From the NCBI GenBank assembly GCA_965221605.1, contig CBDCSK010000014.1, positions 248,001-312,000 of the forward strand: 64,000 nt of DNA. The letters run 5' to 3'. Position numbers and translations under genes: made by a program. Below are positions 41,096 through 51,372 of the stretch, in pieces (positions within the stretch are counted from its first letter, which is position 1; each line of letters begins with the position of its first letter). Origin of the DNA: Aldehydirespirator sp965221605. Its GTDB lineage: Bacteria > Actinomycetota > Acidimicrobiia > Acidimicrobiales > Aldehydirespiratoraceae. The notes beneath the pieces are model-generated. The model worked only from the letters and a program-made list of their open reading frames with translations. It was not told the origin of the DNA and searched no databases.

Positions 41096-42634
41096 TCAGT
41101 GGCGGAACTGGCGTTCTCCGGTTAGGAGCATGGCTAGGTTGCGCTCGTTGGCGGCTGCTATCACTGCGGCGTCGTTGACTGAGCCGCCGGGCTGGACCAC
41201 GACCGCGACACCGGCGTCGGCGGCGGCGTGGATGCCGTCGGCGAACGGGTAGAAACCGTCGCTGGCGCAAGCCCCGCCTGCGGCCCGGCCGGCCGCCTTG
41301 GCCGCGGCCAGCTGGCCGGCCTCCACCCGGCTCTGCTGGCCGGCTCCTATGCCCCAAGCGGTCTCGTCGCGGGCCAGCACCACCGCGTTGGAGCTGGTGT
41401 GGGCGCACACCCGCCAGGCGAACACCGCGTCGGCCCGCTCGGCGTCGGTCGGCTCCCGGGCGGTGACCACCTGCCAAGTTGTGGGGTCGGCCTCCAGCGC
41501 ACGGGGGGTCTGGACCAGGAAGTCGTCTCCCGAACCGCCGAGCGTCCGTAGCTCCCATTCGGGTTCGCCGGAGCGGTTCCAGGACGCTTCAAGCAGGCGG
41601 GTGTTGGCCCGGCGGTCGGCCAGGCGCTCGATCGCAACGTCCGCGTAGCCCGGTGCGATCACCACGTCGGCCTGGGCCGCGGCGACCATGGCTCCCGCAG
41701 TGGCCTCGTCGACCACCGAGTTGACCGCCACCACTCCGCCGAAGGCGCTGCGGGGGTCGCAGTCGAATGCCCGGGAGTACGCGGTGGCCAGACCGTCGGC
41801 GACCGCGGCCCCGCACGGGTTGGCGTGCTTGACGATCACCGCGGCCGGTCCCTCGCCCAGGGCGTGGGCCAGGCGCCAGGCCGCCTCGGCATCCATCAGG
41901 TTCAGGTAGCTCAGCGCAGCTCCGCCGTGCTGGACCACGCCGTCGAAGAAGCTCTCGCTCCCTCGCCTCCGGTAGCGGGTGCCCCGCTGGTGGGGATTCT
42001 CGCCGTAGCGCAGCACCTCGGCTCGCTCCAGTTCCAGCCTCAGCGTCGCCGGAAGGCCCGGCTCGCCCGAGTCCGTGCCGGAGTCGAGCCAGTCGACGAT
42101 GGCCGCCTCGTACGCCGCAGTGTGGGCGAAGGCCTTGCGGGCCAGGCTGAGGCGGGTGGCCGCCCACAGGCTGCCACTTGAGCGGAGTTCATCGAGGACG
42201 GGCTCGTAGTCGGCCGGGTCGACCACCACGCCGACGTGGGCGTGGTTCTTGGCCGCGGCCCGCACCATCGTCGGGCCGCCGATGTCGATCATCTCGATGC
42301 CGGGCGACGCCTGGAACGGGTACAGGTTCGACACCACCAGGTCGATCGGGTCGATGCCCTGAGCCTCCAGGTCGGCACGGTGGGTGGGGTCCTCGCGGTC
42401 GGCAAGGATCCCGCCGTGGATACGGGGATGGAGGGTCACCACCCGGTGCCCCAGCATGGCCGGCGAGCCCGTGTAGTCGGTGGTGTCGGTGACGGGCAGG
42501 CCAGCCGCCTCGATCACCCGGGCCGTGCCGCCGCTGGCGATCAGGTCCCATCCCAGCTCGACGAGACCCGCGGCCAACTCGACCACGCCCGTCTTGTCGT
42601 AGACGGAGATCAGCGCCCGCGGCGGTGCATCCAT
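41096..42634 (-). CDS. purH: Bifunctional AICAR transformylase / IMP cyclohydrolase
   Basis: A full-length 512-residue PurH, which carries out the last two steps of IMP synthesis. The N-terminal cyclohydrolase domain begins ALISVYDKTGVVELAAGL and has SGGTARVIEAAGLPVTDTTDYTG and LHPRIHGGILADR. The transformylase domain shows RYGENPHQRGTRY and the catalytic-site stretch VIVKHANPCGAAVA. It is followed by a coupled small gene and preceded by sucD after 12 bases on the same strand. Confidence 0.97.
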   Translation of the reverse strand: MDAPPRALISVYDKTGVVELAAGLVELGWDLIASGGTARVIEAAGLPVTDTTDYTGSPAMLGHRVVTLHPRIHGGILADREDPTHRADLEAQGIDPIDLVVSNLYPFQASPGIEMIDIGGPTMVRAAAKNHAHVGVVVDPADYEPVLDELRSSGSLWAATRLSLARKAFAHTAAYEAAIVDWLDSGTDSGEPGLPATLRLELERAEVLRYGENPHQRGTRYRRRGSESFFDGVVQHGGAALSYLNLMDAEAAWRLAHALGEGPAAVIVKHANPCGAAVADGLATAYSRAFDCDPRSAFGGVVAVNSVVDEATAGAMVAAAQADVVIAPGYADVAIERLADRRANTRLLEASWNRSGEPEWELRTLGGSGDDFLVQTPRALEADPTTWQVVTAREPTDAERADAVFAWRVCAHTSSNAVVLARDETAWGIGAGQQSRVEAGQLAAAKAAGRAAGGACASDGFYPFADGIHAAADAGVAVVVQPGGSVNDAAVIAAANERNLAMLLTGERQFRH

Positions 42635-42646
42635 CTCGGCCAGTGT

Positions 42647-43527
<881 letters not shown>

Positions 43528-43531
<4 letters not shown>

Positions 43532-44691
43532 GGCTGCACCCCGCCCGCGCCGGCTTCGGCCAGCTCCACCGCCCGGCGGGCGGCGTCGAGCATGGTGGGC
43601 TCCATCGTCAGGGCGTCGTTCAGGTGGGGCTCCAGCAGCTCGCGGCCCTCGGCCGCGTTGGTGCCGTCGAGGCGGATCACGATGGGCGAGTCGATGTCCA
43701 CCCGGCCGGTCGCCTCGATGATGCCGTTGGCGATCTCCTCGCCCCGGGTGATGCCGCCGAAGATGTTGATCAGGATGGACCGGACCGCCGGATCGTTGTT
43801 GATCACCTCCAGCGCGTTCGACATGACCTCGGCGTTGGCTCCGCCGCCGATGTCGAGGAAGTTGGCCGGCCGGCCCCCCACCTGGTTGACCACGTCCACC
43901 GTGCTCATGGCCAGGCCCGCGCCGTTGGCGATCACCCCCACCGACCCGTCCAGGCCCACGTACTGCAGCCCTTTGGCGTGGGCGGCCTGCTCCCGCTCGT
44001 CGCGGGTCTGGGTGGCGTCGTAGGCGGCGTAGTCGTCATGGCGGAAGGTGCTGTTGGCGTCCAGAGTGATCTTGGAGTCGAGCAGGACGACCTCGCCGGC
44101 GGAGGTCACGATCAGCGGGTTGACCTCCACCAGGTCGGCGTCGGCGTCCACGTAGGCCCGGTAGAGGGTCTCGAGGGCGTCGGCCACCGCCTCGGCGACG
44201 GCCTCAGGGATGCGGGCGGCCTGAACCCACCGGCGGCACGCCTGCTGCGACAGCCCGTCCACCGGATCGATGTGGATACGGGCGATGGCCTCAGGATCTC
44301 GGGCGGCCACCGTCTCAATCTCCACGCCGCCCTCGACCGACAGCATCCCCAAGTGCTTGCGGGCGGAGCGGTCGAGCGTGAAGCTGGCGTAGTACTCCTC
44401 GGCTATGTCCGACGCCTCCTCGACCCATAGGCGCCGCACGATGTGACCGGAGATGTCTAGGCCCAGGATGTCGGAGGCGTGGCCGCGCACCGCGTCGAGG
44501 TCGGCGGCCAGCTTCACGCCCCCGGCCTTGCCCCGACCACCGGTATGGACCTGGGCCTTGACCACCACCGGCAACCCGAGCCTGACGGCCGCGGCTACGG
44601 CCTCGGTGGGCGACAACGCCACCTCTCCTGAGGGCACAGGGAGCCCGTATCGGGCGAACAACTCCTTGCCCTGGTGTTCGAACAAATCCAC
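43528..44691 (-). CDS. sucC: Succinate-CoA ligase (ADP/GDP-forming), beta subunit
   Basis: A 387-residue beta subunit. The ATP-grasp domain starts VDLFEHQGKELFARYGLPVPSG, has VVVKAQVHTGGRGKAGGVKLA, and the nucleotide and subunit-contact regions EVNPLIVTSAGEVVLLDSKI and FLDIGGGANAEVMSNALEVI. GTG at 44691 fits the family start; the open frame further upstream is the shadow of the divergent gene. No ribosome-binding site is seen and the divergent start is only 22 bases away, so the mRNA may be leaderless. Confidence 0.96.
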
Positions 44692-44712
44692 GGGAGGCGA
44701 TACTAGGCCGCG

Positions 44713-45180
44713 ATGCCTGTTTCCAGCGGACCCCGGCCGAGCCTGCGGGCTGCGGTGATGGTCGGCCTGGCCGGGGTGGTGGTGGCGCTGGGCCTGGTAG
44801 GGGCGGTGCTGCTGCTGACCCGCACCGGAACCGACGTCGAGATCCGGCTGGGCGACCGCGACTTCCGGGACATGGAGATCGGACGGATCAGCACCGAGAT
44901 AGACGACCGGGGCCCCATCCTGTTCGGCGACGTGGCCGACGGCAGCCTCGACATCATCCTGCAGCACATCGGGGAAGACCCGGAGACGGGATGGTTCGCC
45001 TTCGAGGCCCGGCGAGTGGGCCAGAGCCGCGACTGCTTCTTCCGGTGGCGGCCCGACGAGGCCGACTTCGTCAACACCTGCGATGCCGACGACATCGTCG
45101 ACGCGGCCGGAACCGGCCTGCGCCACTTCGAGGTGGCTGTGGTGGACGGTGATGTCCGGGTAGACATCAACCCATCCTGA
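44713..45180 (+). CDS. Single-pass membrane protein of unknown function
   Basis: A 155-residue protein with one hydrophobic segment (about residues 13-36: AAVMVGLAGVVVALGLVGAV) after a short basic N-terminus, so probably a membrane anchor with an external domain. The rest is acidic and beta-rich, with two Cys residues (in RDCFFRW and NTCDADD) that could form a disulfide. I do not recognise the family. It is divergent from sucC and followed after 21 bases by the AlaX-like gene on the same strand. Confidence 0.75.
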   Translation: MPVSSGPRPSLRAAVMVGLAGVVVALGLVGAVLLLTRTGTDVEIRLGDRDFRDMEIGRISTEIDDRGPILFGDVADGSLDIILQHIGEDPETGWFAFEARRVGQSRDCFFRWRPDEADFVNTCDADDIVDAAGTGLRHFEVAVVDGDVRVDINPS

Positions 45181-45201
45181 CTAGCCACACGGGAGGCCCG
45201 C

Positions 45202-45930
45202 ATGGCTGACGTGAACCCCACCGATCGCATATTCCTGCGCGACGCCCAGTGCCGGGCCTTCGACGCGACGGTCGTCGCGGTCGACAGCGACGGCCGGGTG
45301 GCTCTGGACGCCACCGCCTTCTACGCCACCAGCGGGGGCCAGCCCCACGACACCGGCACGCTGACCTGGGCCGGAGGCTCGGCGGCGGTGACCGACGTCC
45401 GCGGCCACGACGTGGTGTGGCACACCCTCGACGGCGACGCCCCGACATCCGGCACAGCCGTGCACGCCGAACTCGACTGGGAGCGCCGCCACGCCCTGAT
45501 GCGCACCCACACTGCGCTGCACATCCTGTGCGGCGTGATCTACAACACTTGGGGAGTCTCGGTGACCGGCGGCAACATGGCGCCGCTGTCGGCCCGCATG
45601 GACTTCGAGTTCGATCCCCTGCCGGAAGGGTTCGCAGCCCAAGTCACCGAGTTGGTCAACGCCGAGATCACCGCCGACCGGCCCATCGAGATCTCGTTCC
45701 TGCCCCGGGCCGAGGCCCTCGCCGACGACGACCTGATCCGCACCAAGGTCAACCTGATCCCCGAGTCGGTGCAGGAGATCCGGGTGGTCGACATCGTCGG
45801 GCTCGACAAGCAGGCCGACGGGGGCACCCACCTGCGCTCCACCGGCGAGGTGGGCCGCTTCGAGGTGGTCAAGACCGAGTCGAAGGGCAAGGCCAACAAG
45901 CGCCTCCGCATAGCCGTCCACGACGCCTAG
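45202..45930 (+). CDS. AlaX-type alanyl-tRNA editing protein
   Basis: A 242-residue free-standing relative of the editing domain of alanyl-tRNA synthetase, which removes mischarged Ser or Gly from tRNA-Ala. The N-terminal domain has FYATSGGQPHDTGTL, the metal motif HTALHILCGV supplies two His ligands, and the C-terminal motif reads DGGTHLRSTGEVG. In many relatives this last motif is CGGTH, so the Cys ligand is replaced by Asp here. A good GGAGG site precedes the ATG. Housekeeping quality-control role inferred from family. Confidence 0.9.
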   Translation: MADVNPTDRIFLRDAQCRAFDATVVAVDSDGRVALDATAFYATSGGQPHDTGTLTWAGGSAAVTDVRGHDVVWHTLDGDAPTSGTAVHAELDWERRHALMRTHTALHILCGVIYNTWGVSVTGGNMAPLSARMDFEFDPLPEGFAAQVTELVNAEITADRPIEISFLPRAEALADDDLIRTKVNLIPESVQEIRVVDIVGLDKQADGGTHLRSTGEVGRFEVVKTESKGKANKRLRIAVHDA

Positions 45931-46014
45931 ACCGGCGAGTGGCGGCTCGTCGCAACTGGCGACGAAACGGGTGCCAGACACCCAGAATCGCAACCAATTT
46001 GGCCTGGCGGCCGG

Positions 46015-48243
46015 TCAGATCTTCTCCAGCGGCGCCCACGACAGGAGCAGGCGCTTCTCGCCGACGCTCGGGAAACGAACCGACGCCTCGGGCTCACCCC
46101 CAGCCTCGTCGATGTCGACGATCACGCCCTCGCCCCACTTCGCGTGGCGGACATCGTCGCCCACCTTGAGGCCGAGGCGGTCGGCTCCCAAGGGTGCGGG
46201 CGAGGGCCGGGCTTGCCGGCCGGCGTCGAGGGCCCGCTGCACGATCTCGTCGCGGTTGACCGAGGCCCGGTCGAGGCTGCGCTCTCGCCGGCTGCGGCGG
46301 TAGTAGCGGCTCCGGGCCACCCGGGAGCCGTCCACCGTCTGCACCAACTCGTCGGGGATCTCCTTGAGGAAACGGCTGGGCGGGTTGTACTGGCGGCTGC
46401 CGTACAGCAGGCGGCTCCAGGCATGGGTCACGGTGAGCTGGCGCATGGCCCGGGTGATCCCCACGTAGGCGAGGCGGCGCTCCTCCTCCAGCTCATGGGG
46501 CTCGGTCAACGCCCGGATATGGGGGAAGACGCCGTCCTCCAGCCCGATGATGTAGACGTCGGGATACTCGAGGCCCTTGGCCGAGTGCAGGGTCATGAGC
46601 GTGACCGCGGACTCGTCGGATCCCGCATCGGCCAGGTCATCGGTGTCGGCCACCAGGGCCACCGCCTCCAAGAGGTCGTCCATGGTGTCGTGCTCGCCGG
46701 CCACGCCCACCAACTCGGCCAGGTTCTCGAGGCGGCCGTCGGCCTCGACCGACTTCTCCGAACGCAGCTCGTCGAGGTAACCGGAGCGCTCCAGCAGCTC
46801 CTGGAGCACCGCAGCCGGTGAGGCCTGCAAGGACGCGATGTCGTCGATCAGCGAGCAGAACTGTCCAGCACCGGCCACAGCCCGCCCGGTCACGCCGGCC
46901 TCGGTGCAGTGGCGGAGGGCCTCAAAGAAGGTGAGGCCGCGTTCCGCCGCGTGGGCGTCGACCTTGGCCACCGAAGTGGCACCGACGCCCCGCTTGGGGA
47001 CGGCCAGGGCCCGCTTCACGCTCACCTCGTCTCCGGGGTTGGTGAGCGACTTGAGGTAGGCCATGGCGTCGCGCACCTCCCGGCGGTCGTAGAAGCGGGT
47101 GCCGCCCACCAGCCGGTAGGGCACCTCGGCCTTGATCAGCTGCTCCTCAACCGCTCTCGACTGGGCGTTGGTGCGGTAGAAGACCGCCATCTCGTCAAGG
47201 CGCATCTGCTCATCCTGGTGGCGCCGAACGATCTCGCTGACGACGTAGCGGGCCTCGTCGGTCTCGTCGTCGGCGTGGTAGCGGACGATGGCCGGCCCCG
47301 ACCCCTGGTCGGTCCACAGGTCCTTGGGCTTGCGGCCTGCGTTGTTGACGATCACCGAGTTGGCCGCGTCGAGAATGTTCTGGGTGCTGCGGTAGTTCTG
47401 CTCCAGCACCACGATGCGGACATCGTCGAAGGCTCGCTCGAATTCGAGGATGTTGCGGATGTCGGCGCCACGGAAGGCGTAGATCGACTGGTCGGCGTCG
47501 CCCACGGCGGTCACCTGGCGGCTCTCGGCGCCCAGGCTGATCACCAGCTCGTTCTGCACCGGGTTGGTGTCCTGGTACTCGTCCACCAGCACATGGGCGA
47601 AGCGCTGCCGCCAACGCTCGAGCACCTCGGGGCAGTTCCGGAACAGCTCGACGGTCCGAAGCAGCAAGTCGTCGAAGTCCATGGCCCCGGCCGCGGCCAG
47701 GCGGCGCTGGTAGTGCGTGAACACCTCGGCAATGCGGCGCTCGTAGATGTTGGAGGCCCGCTCGGCGTACTCGGCTGCGCCGATGTTGTCGTTCTTGGTT
47801 GCGGAGATGACGGCGTGGATCGAGCGGGGCGGGAACCGCTTGTGGTCGAGGTTCAGGTCACGCAGGACGTAACCGCACAGGCGCACGGCATCGCCCTGGT
47901 CGTAGATGGTGAACCGGCTCGGGTAGTCGATGTAGGCCGCGTCGCGGCGCAGGATGCGCACGCAGGCGGCATGGAACGTCGACACCCACATGCTCTCGGC
48001 CACCGGGCCCACCAGCCCGCCGACCCGGTGGCGCATCTCGCCGGCGGCCTTGTTGGTGAAGGTGATGGCCAGGATCTCGAACGGCGACAAGTCGTGGTGC
48101 TCGATCAGATGGGCGATGCGGTGGGTGAGCACACGGGTCTTGCCCGATCCGGCCCCGGCCACCACCAGAAGCGGCCCGCCCTCGTAGGTGACGGCCTCCA
48201 GCTGGGCCGGGTTCAGACCCTCCAGAATCGCCAACTCCGCCAT
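46015..48243 (-). CDS. pcrA: ATP-dependent DNA helicase UvrD/PcrA
   Basis: A 742-residue superfamily 1A helicase. Motifs in order: Q-motif LNPAQLEAV; I, VVAGAGSGKTRVLTHR; Ia, AITFTNKAAGEM; II, LVDEYQDTNPVQ; III, VGDADQSIYAFRGAD; IV, QNYRSTQNIL; V, LMTLHSAKGLEYP; VI, RRLAYVGITRAM. The C-terminal region has a Tudor-like domain (VGDDVRHAKWGEGVIVDID) known to contact RNA polymerase in PcrA. It works in nucleotide-excision repair and replication-transcription conflicts. It stands alone on the minus strand between the editing protein (convergent) and fic. Confidence 0.97.
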   Translation of the reverse strand: MAELAILEGLNPAQLEAVTYEGGPLLVVAGAGSGKTRVLTHRIAHLIEHHDLSPFEILAITFTNKAAGEMRHRVGGLVGPVAESMWVSTFHAACVRILRRDAAYIDYPSRFTIYDQGDAVRLCGYVLRDLNLDHKRFPPRSIHAVISATKNDNIGAAEYAERASNIYERRIAEVFTHYQRRLAAAGAMDFDDLLLRTVELFRNCPEVLERWRQRFAHVLVDEYQDTNPVQNELVISLGAESRQVTAVGDADQSIYAFRGADIRNILEFERAFDDVRIVVLEQNYRSTQNILDAANSVIVNNAGRKPKDLWTDQGSGPAIVRYHADDETDEARYVVSEIVRRHQDEQMRLDEMAVFYRTNAQSRAVEEQLIKAEVPYRLVGGTRFYDRREVRDAMAYLKSLTNPGDEVSVKRALAVPKRGVGATSVAKVDAHAAERGLTFFEALRHCTEAGVTGRAVAGAGQFCSLIDDIASLQASPAAVLQELLERSGYLDELRSEKSVEADGRLENLAELVGVAGEHDTMDDLLEAVALVADTDDLADAGSDESAVTLMTLHSAKGLEYPDVYIIGLEDGVFPHIRALTEPHELEEERRLAYVGITRAMRQLTVTHAWSRLLYGSRQYNPPSRFLKEIPDELVQTVDGSRVARSRYYRRSRRERSLDRASVNRDEIVQRALDAGRQARPSPAPLGADRLGLKVGDDVRHAKWGEGVIVDIDEAGGEPEASVRFPSVGEKRLLLSWAPLEKI

Positions 48244-48302
48244 CGCCGGCCACCCTACTGCCGCCCCATGACGCCCCTCACCGACGGTGCGGCCGTCAAC
48301 TG

Positions 48303-49451
48303 CTAGGTGGAGTCAGAATCGTCGGCGAGCACGTCCAGGAAAGGCGAATACCGGTAGACGCGATTGCGCCTGCGTCCGGTGACCTCGTCAACGATGCCCA
48401 GTGAGACCAGTTCGTCGAGCATGCGCCCGACCGTCGCAGGCGTCGAACTCAGTCGCGCCGTCGCGTATTTGATGGTGACGACGGGCTGCTGAGCCAGCAG
48501 GTCGATCAGCGGCCAGCCGTAGCGCCCCAGGCCCTGGTCGGTGGCGATGCGGCGGTGCTCATCCATGAGCGCCGTCAGTTCGGCTGCCATCCGCACCGCG
48601 TCATTCGCGGTGGACTTCACGCCGGTCAGGAAGAACCTGAGCCAGCCCTCCCAGTCGCCCCGGATACGGATGGCGTCGAGGCGGTCGTAGTACTCGCTGC
48701 GGTTCTGCTTCAGGAAGAGGCTCAGGTACAGCAGCGGGCGGGCGAGAACCCGGCGCTGCACCAGCAGCAACGTGACGAGGAGTCGCCCCACCCGGCCATT
48801 GCCGTCCAGGAACGGGTGGATGGTCTCGAACTGGGCGTGGGCCAGGGCTGCGAGCACCAGCGGAGGGTCGTCGCTGCCGTTGAGGTAGACCTCGAAGTCC
48901 CGGATCGTGCCGGGAAGGTCTTCCGGTGCCGGTGGCACGAACGTCGCAGACTCCAGGGTGCAGCCAGCCGAGCCGACCCAATTCTGGGTCCTGCGGAACT
49001 CCCCCGGGTCGCGCTCCTGGCCCCGCACACCCTCCATCAACTCGCCATGGACCCTGCGGATCAGGCGACCCGACAGCGGTAACTCATCGAGGAGGCGCAG
49101 TCCCAGGCCCATAGCCCGCACGTAGTTGACCGTCTCGGCGATGTCATCAGGCGGCGTAGCCACTCGGGCCTCCACCTCGTGGGCCAGCACATCGTCGAGA
49201 CTGGATTGAGTGCCCTCGATCTGGGAGCTGAGCACCGCCTCGCGACGAACATACGACGCCACGAACAGATCGGGGTTCGGCAGGGTGTCCGCCATCCCGT
49301 CGAGCCGGCCCACCGCGGCGGTGGCCTCCGACAGCAACCCGAGCAGACCGTTGTCCCACCGTAGGGGCGGGTCGGGTGGCAGTGGCTTCGGCACGAACGC
49401 CTCGTACCCGGTCAGCTGACGACGGAACTGCCCGGCTCGCGTGCTTTCCAT
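48303..49451 (-). CDS. fic: Fic-family AMP-transferase-like protein with winged-helix C-terminus
   Basis: A 382-residue Fic protein. The active-site loop HPFLDGNGRVGRLL is intact, and the N-terminal SSQIEGTQSSL has the S-x3-E inhibitory helix pattern, so AMP transfer would be held off until the helix moves. The N-terminal RWDNGLLGLLSEATAAVGRLDG is the Fic_N region. A winged-helix-like C-terminus (IKYATARLSSTPATVGRMLDELVSLGIVDEVTG) suggests DNA binding. The AT-rich leader carries a ~92-bp tandem repeat that could be its binding region. Target protein unknown. Confidence 0.93.
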   Translation of the reverse strand: MESTRAGQFRRQLTGYEAFVPKPLPPDPPLRWDNGLLGLLSEATAAVGRLDGMADTLPNPDLFVASYVRREAVLSSQIEGTQSSLDDVLAHEVEARVATPPDDIAETVNYVRAMGLGLRLLDELPLSGRLIRRVHGELMEGVRGQERDPGEFRRTQNWVGSAGCTLESATFVPPAPEDLPGTIRDFEVYLNGSDDPPLVLAALAHAQFETIHPFLDGNGRVGRLLVTLLLVQRRVLARPLLYLSLFLKQNRSEYYDRLDAIRIRGDWEGWLRFFLTGVKSTANDAVRMAAELTALMDEHRRIATDQGLGRYGWPLIDLLAQQPVVTIKYATARLSSTPATVGRMLDELVSLGIVDEVTGRRRNRVYRYSPFLDVLADDSDST

Positions 49452-49458
49452 CTGTGCT

Positions 49459-49710
49459 CCTTGTTCCGCTCGCTGGAATATCGAGCCCGACTTAGGACAG
49501 TTATTCTAATAAATGACTGAAAGCTAAAACAACAGCGCAGTCGTGGGCGCGCTAATTTAGGCGGCTGGAATAGCGACAGTCGAATTTCAATCTTATTCTA
49601 ACAAATCACTGATCGCTAAAATAAGTGTGTAGAACTGGGGCTGGTATTTTGGCTGCTGGAATAACGGCACCAATCGTGAAGCTTGTTCTACCGAAGGGTT
49701 GTTGACTAAA
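49459..49710. repeat. ~92-bp imperfect tandem repeat upstream of fic
   Basis: Two blocks recur. GCTGGAATA starts at 49472, 49564 and 49655 (steps 92 and 91). TTATTCTAA or its variant TTGTTCTAC starts at 49501, 49593 and 49683 (steps 92 and 90), each followed by a block ending in GCTAAAA or ACTAAAA. The region is far richer in AT than its surroundings and holds no gene. It begins eight bases before the fic start, so it is likely the promoter-operator region. Confidence 0.75.
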
Positions 49711-49750
49711 ATAAAGCCCCGTCATTCCCGGCGCGGCCGGGAAGACGGGG
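49706..49750 (-). terminator. Rho-independent terminator of guaA
   Basis: CCCCGTC (49717-49723) and TTCCCGGC (49725-49732) pair with GCCGGGAA and GACGGGG (49736-49750) around a GCG loop, with one bulged base: a 15-pair stem. Read on the minus strand it is followed by CTTTATTTTAG, a U-rich tract. It lies 54 bases after the guaA stop. Confidence 0.85.
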
Positions 49751-49803
49751 AGTAATGGCTAGAAGCTACCAGGATGCGCGAGCGCCGCGCAACCCTGGTT
49801 TCG

Positions 49804-51372
49804 TCACTCCCATTCGATGGTGGCGGGGGGCTTGGAGGTGATGTCGTAGACCACCCGGTTCACGCCGGGGACCTCGGCGATCACCCGGCTGCTCATGGCC
49901 TCCAGCACGTCGTGGGGCAGCCGGGCCCAGTCGGCGGTCATGGCGTCGGAACTGGTGACGGCCCGGATCACCACCGGGCGCCCGTAGGTGCGCTCGTCCC
50001 CCATCACACCCACCGTGCGGATGTCGGGCAGCACCGCGAACGACTGCCAGATCTCGCGCTCCAGGCCGGCGTTGCGCAACTCCTCCCGCACGATGGCGTC
50101 AGCGTGGCGCAGGGTGCCGGCCGCCTCGGGCGTGACCTCGCCGATGATGCGCACCGCCAGGCCGGGGCCCGGGAACGGCTGGCGGTACACGATCTCGTCG
50201 GGCAGGCCCAGCTCCTCGCCCACGGCCCGAACCTCGTCCTTGAACAGCAGCCGCAGCGGCTCGACCAGCTCGAAGTCCAGGTCGTCGGGCAGCCCGCCCA
50301 CGTTGTGGTGGCTCTTGATGGTGGACGAGTGGGTGGTCGCCCCCGACTCGATCACGTCGGGGTACAGCGTTCCCTGCACCAGGAAGCCGGCATCAGGAAC
50401 CCGGTGGCGGGCCCGCTCGAAGGCCCTGATGAACTGCTCGCCCACGATCTTGCGCTTGGTCTCGGGCTCGGTGATCCCCGTCAGAGCGCTGAAGAACTCG
50501 GTGGCCGCGTCGACCCGCACCAAGTCGATCCCGAAGTGACGGCCGAAGGTCTCCTCCACCTGATCGGCCTCGCCGAGACGCAGCAGGCCGGTGTCCACCA
50601 GCACGCATGTGAGCTGGTCGCCGATGGCCCGATGCGCCAGGGCGGCGGCCACCGCCGAGTCCACGCCCCCCGAGAGCCCGCAGATGGCGCGGCCCTCGCC
50701 GACCTGGTCACGGACCGAGGCCACCGAGGTGTCGATGATCGAGTCCATCGACCAGCTAGGCCCGGCGGCGCAGCCGCGCCGCAGGAACCGCTCGATCACC
50801 TGGAGTCCGTGAGGCGTGTGCTGCACTTCGGGATGGAACTGCACGCCGTAGAGGCCGCGGCCCGGATCCTCGAACGCGGCCACCGGCGAGGCCGCCGTGG
50901 ACGCGGTGACGGCTGCGCCCGGCGGCGGGTCGACGATGGCGTCGAAATGGCTCATCCACACCGGCTGTAACGCCGGGAGGTCCGACAGCAACGTCCCGCC
51001 GTGGTGGGCGACAGTCATCTCGGCCCGGCCGTACTCGCCCCGCTCGTTGGGCCCGACCGAGCCGCCGAGCTGCTCGGCGATGAGCTGGGCGCCGTAGCAG
51101 ATGCCAAGAACAGGGACGCCGAGTCGGTAGATGTCGGGGTCGAGGCTGGGCGCCCCGTCAACGTGCACGGAAGCGGGGCCGCCGCTGAGGATCACGCCTG
51201 CCGGCCGGCGGGCGGCGACCTCGGCCGCGGTGATCGAGGAGGGCACGATCTCGCTGTACACCTCGCACTCGCGCACCCGCCGGGCGATCAGCTGCGCGTA
51301 CTGGGCGCCGAAGTCGACCACCAGAACTGTGTCGAACCCGCGGCCGGTGACCGCCGCGGTGCCGGCGGTCAC
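49804..51372 (-). CDS. guaA: GMP synthase (glutamine-hydrolysing)
   Basis: A 522-residue two-domain GMP synthetase that converts XMP to GMP. The amidotransferase domain has the nucleophile in LGICYGAQLIAEQLGG and GVQFHPEVQHTPHG. The ATP-pyrophosphatase P-loop is ICGLSGGVDSAVAAAL, and the C-terminal dimerisation domain has RQPFPGPGLAVRIIGEVT and ends TSKPPATIEWE. GTG at 51372 overlaps the GuaB3-like stop by four bases; the longer open frame upstream is a shadow. A strong terminator follows. Confidence 0.97.
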   Translation of the reverse strand: MTAGTAAVTGRGFDTVLVVDFGAQYAQLIARRVRECEVYSEIVPSSITAAEVAARRPAGVILSGGPASVHVDGAPSLDPDIYRLGVPVLGICYGAQLIAEQLGGSVGPNERGEYGRAEMTVAHHGGTLLSDLPALQPVWMSHFDAIVDPPPGAAVTASTAASPVAAFEDPGRGLYGVQFHPEVQHTPHGLQVIERFLRRGCAAGPSWSMDSIIDTSVASVRDQVGEGRAICGLSGGVDSAVAAALAHRAIGDQLTCVLVDTGLLRLGEADQVEETFGRHFGIDLVRVDAATEFFSALTGITEPETKRKIVGEQFIRAFERARHRVPDAGFLVQGTLYPDVIESGATTHSSTIKSHHNVGGLPDDLDFELVEPLRLLFKDEVRAVGEELGLPDEIVYRQPFPGPGLAVRIIGEVTPEAAGTLRHADAIVREELRNAGLEREIWQSFAVLPDIRTVGVMGDERTYGRPVVIRAVTSSDAMTADWARLPHDVLEAMSSRVIAEVPGVNRVVYDITSKPPATIEWE

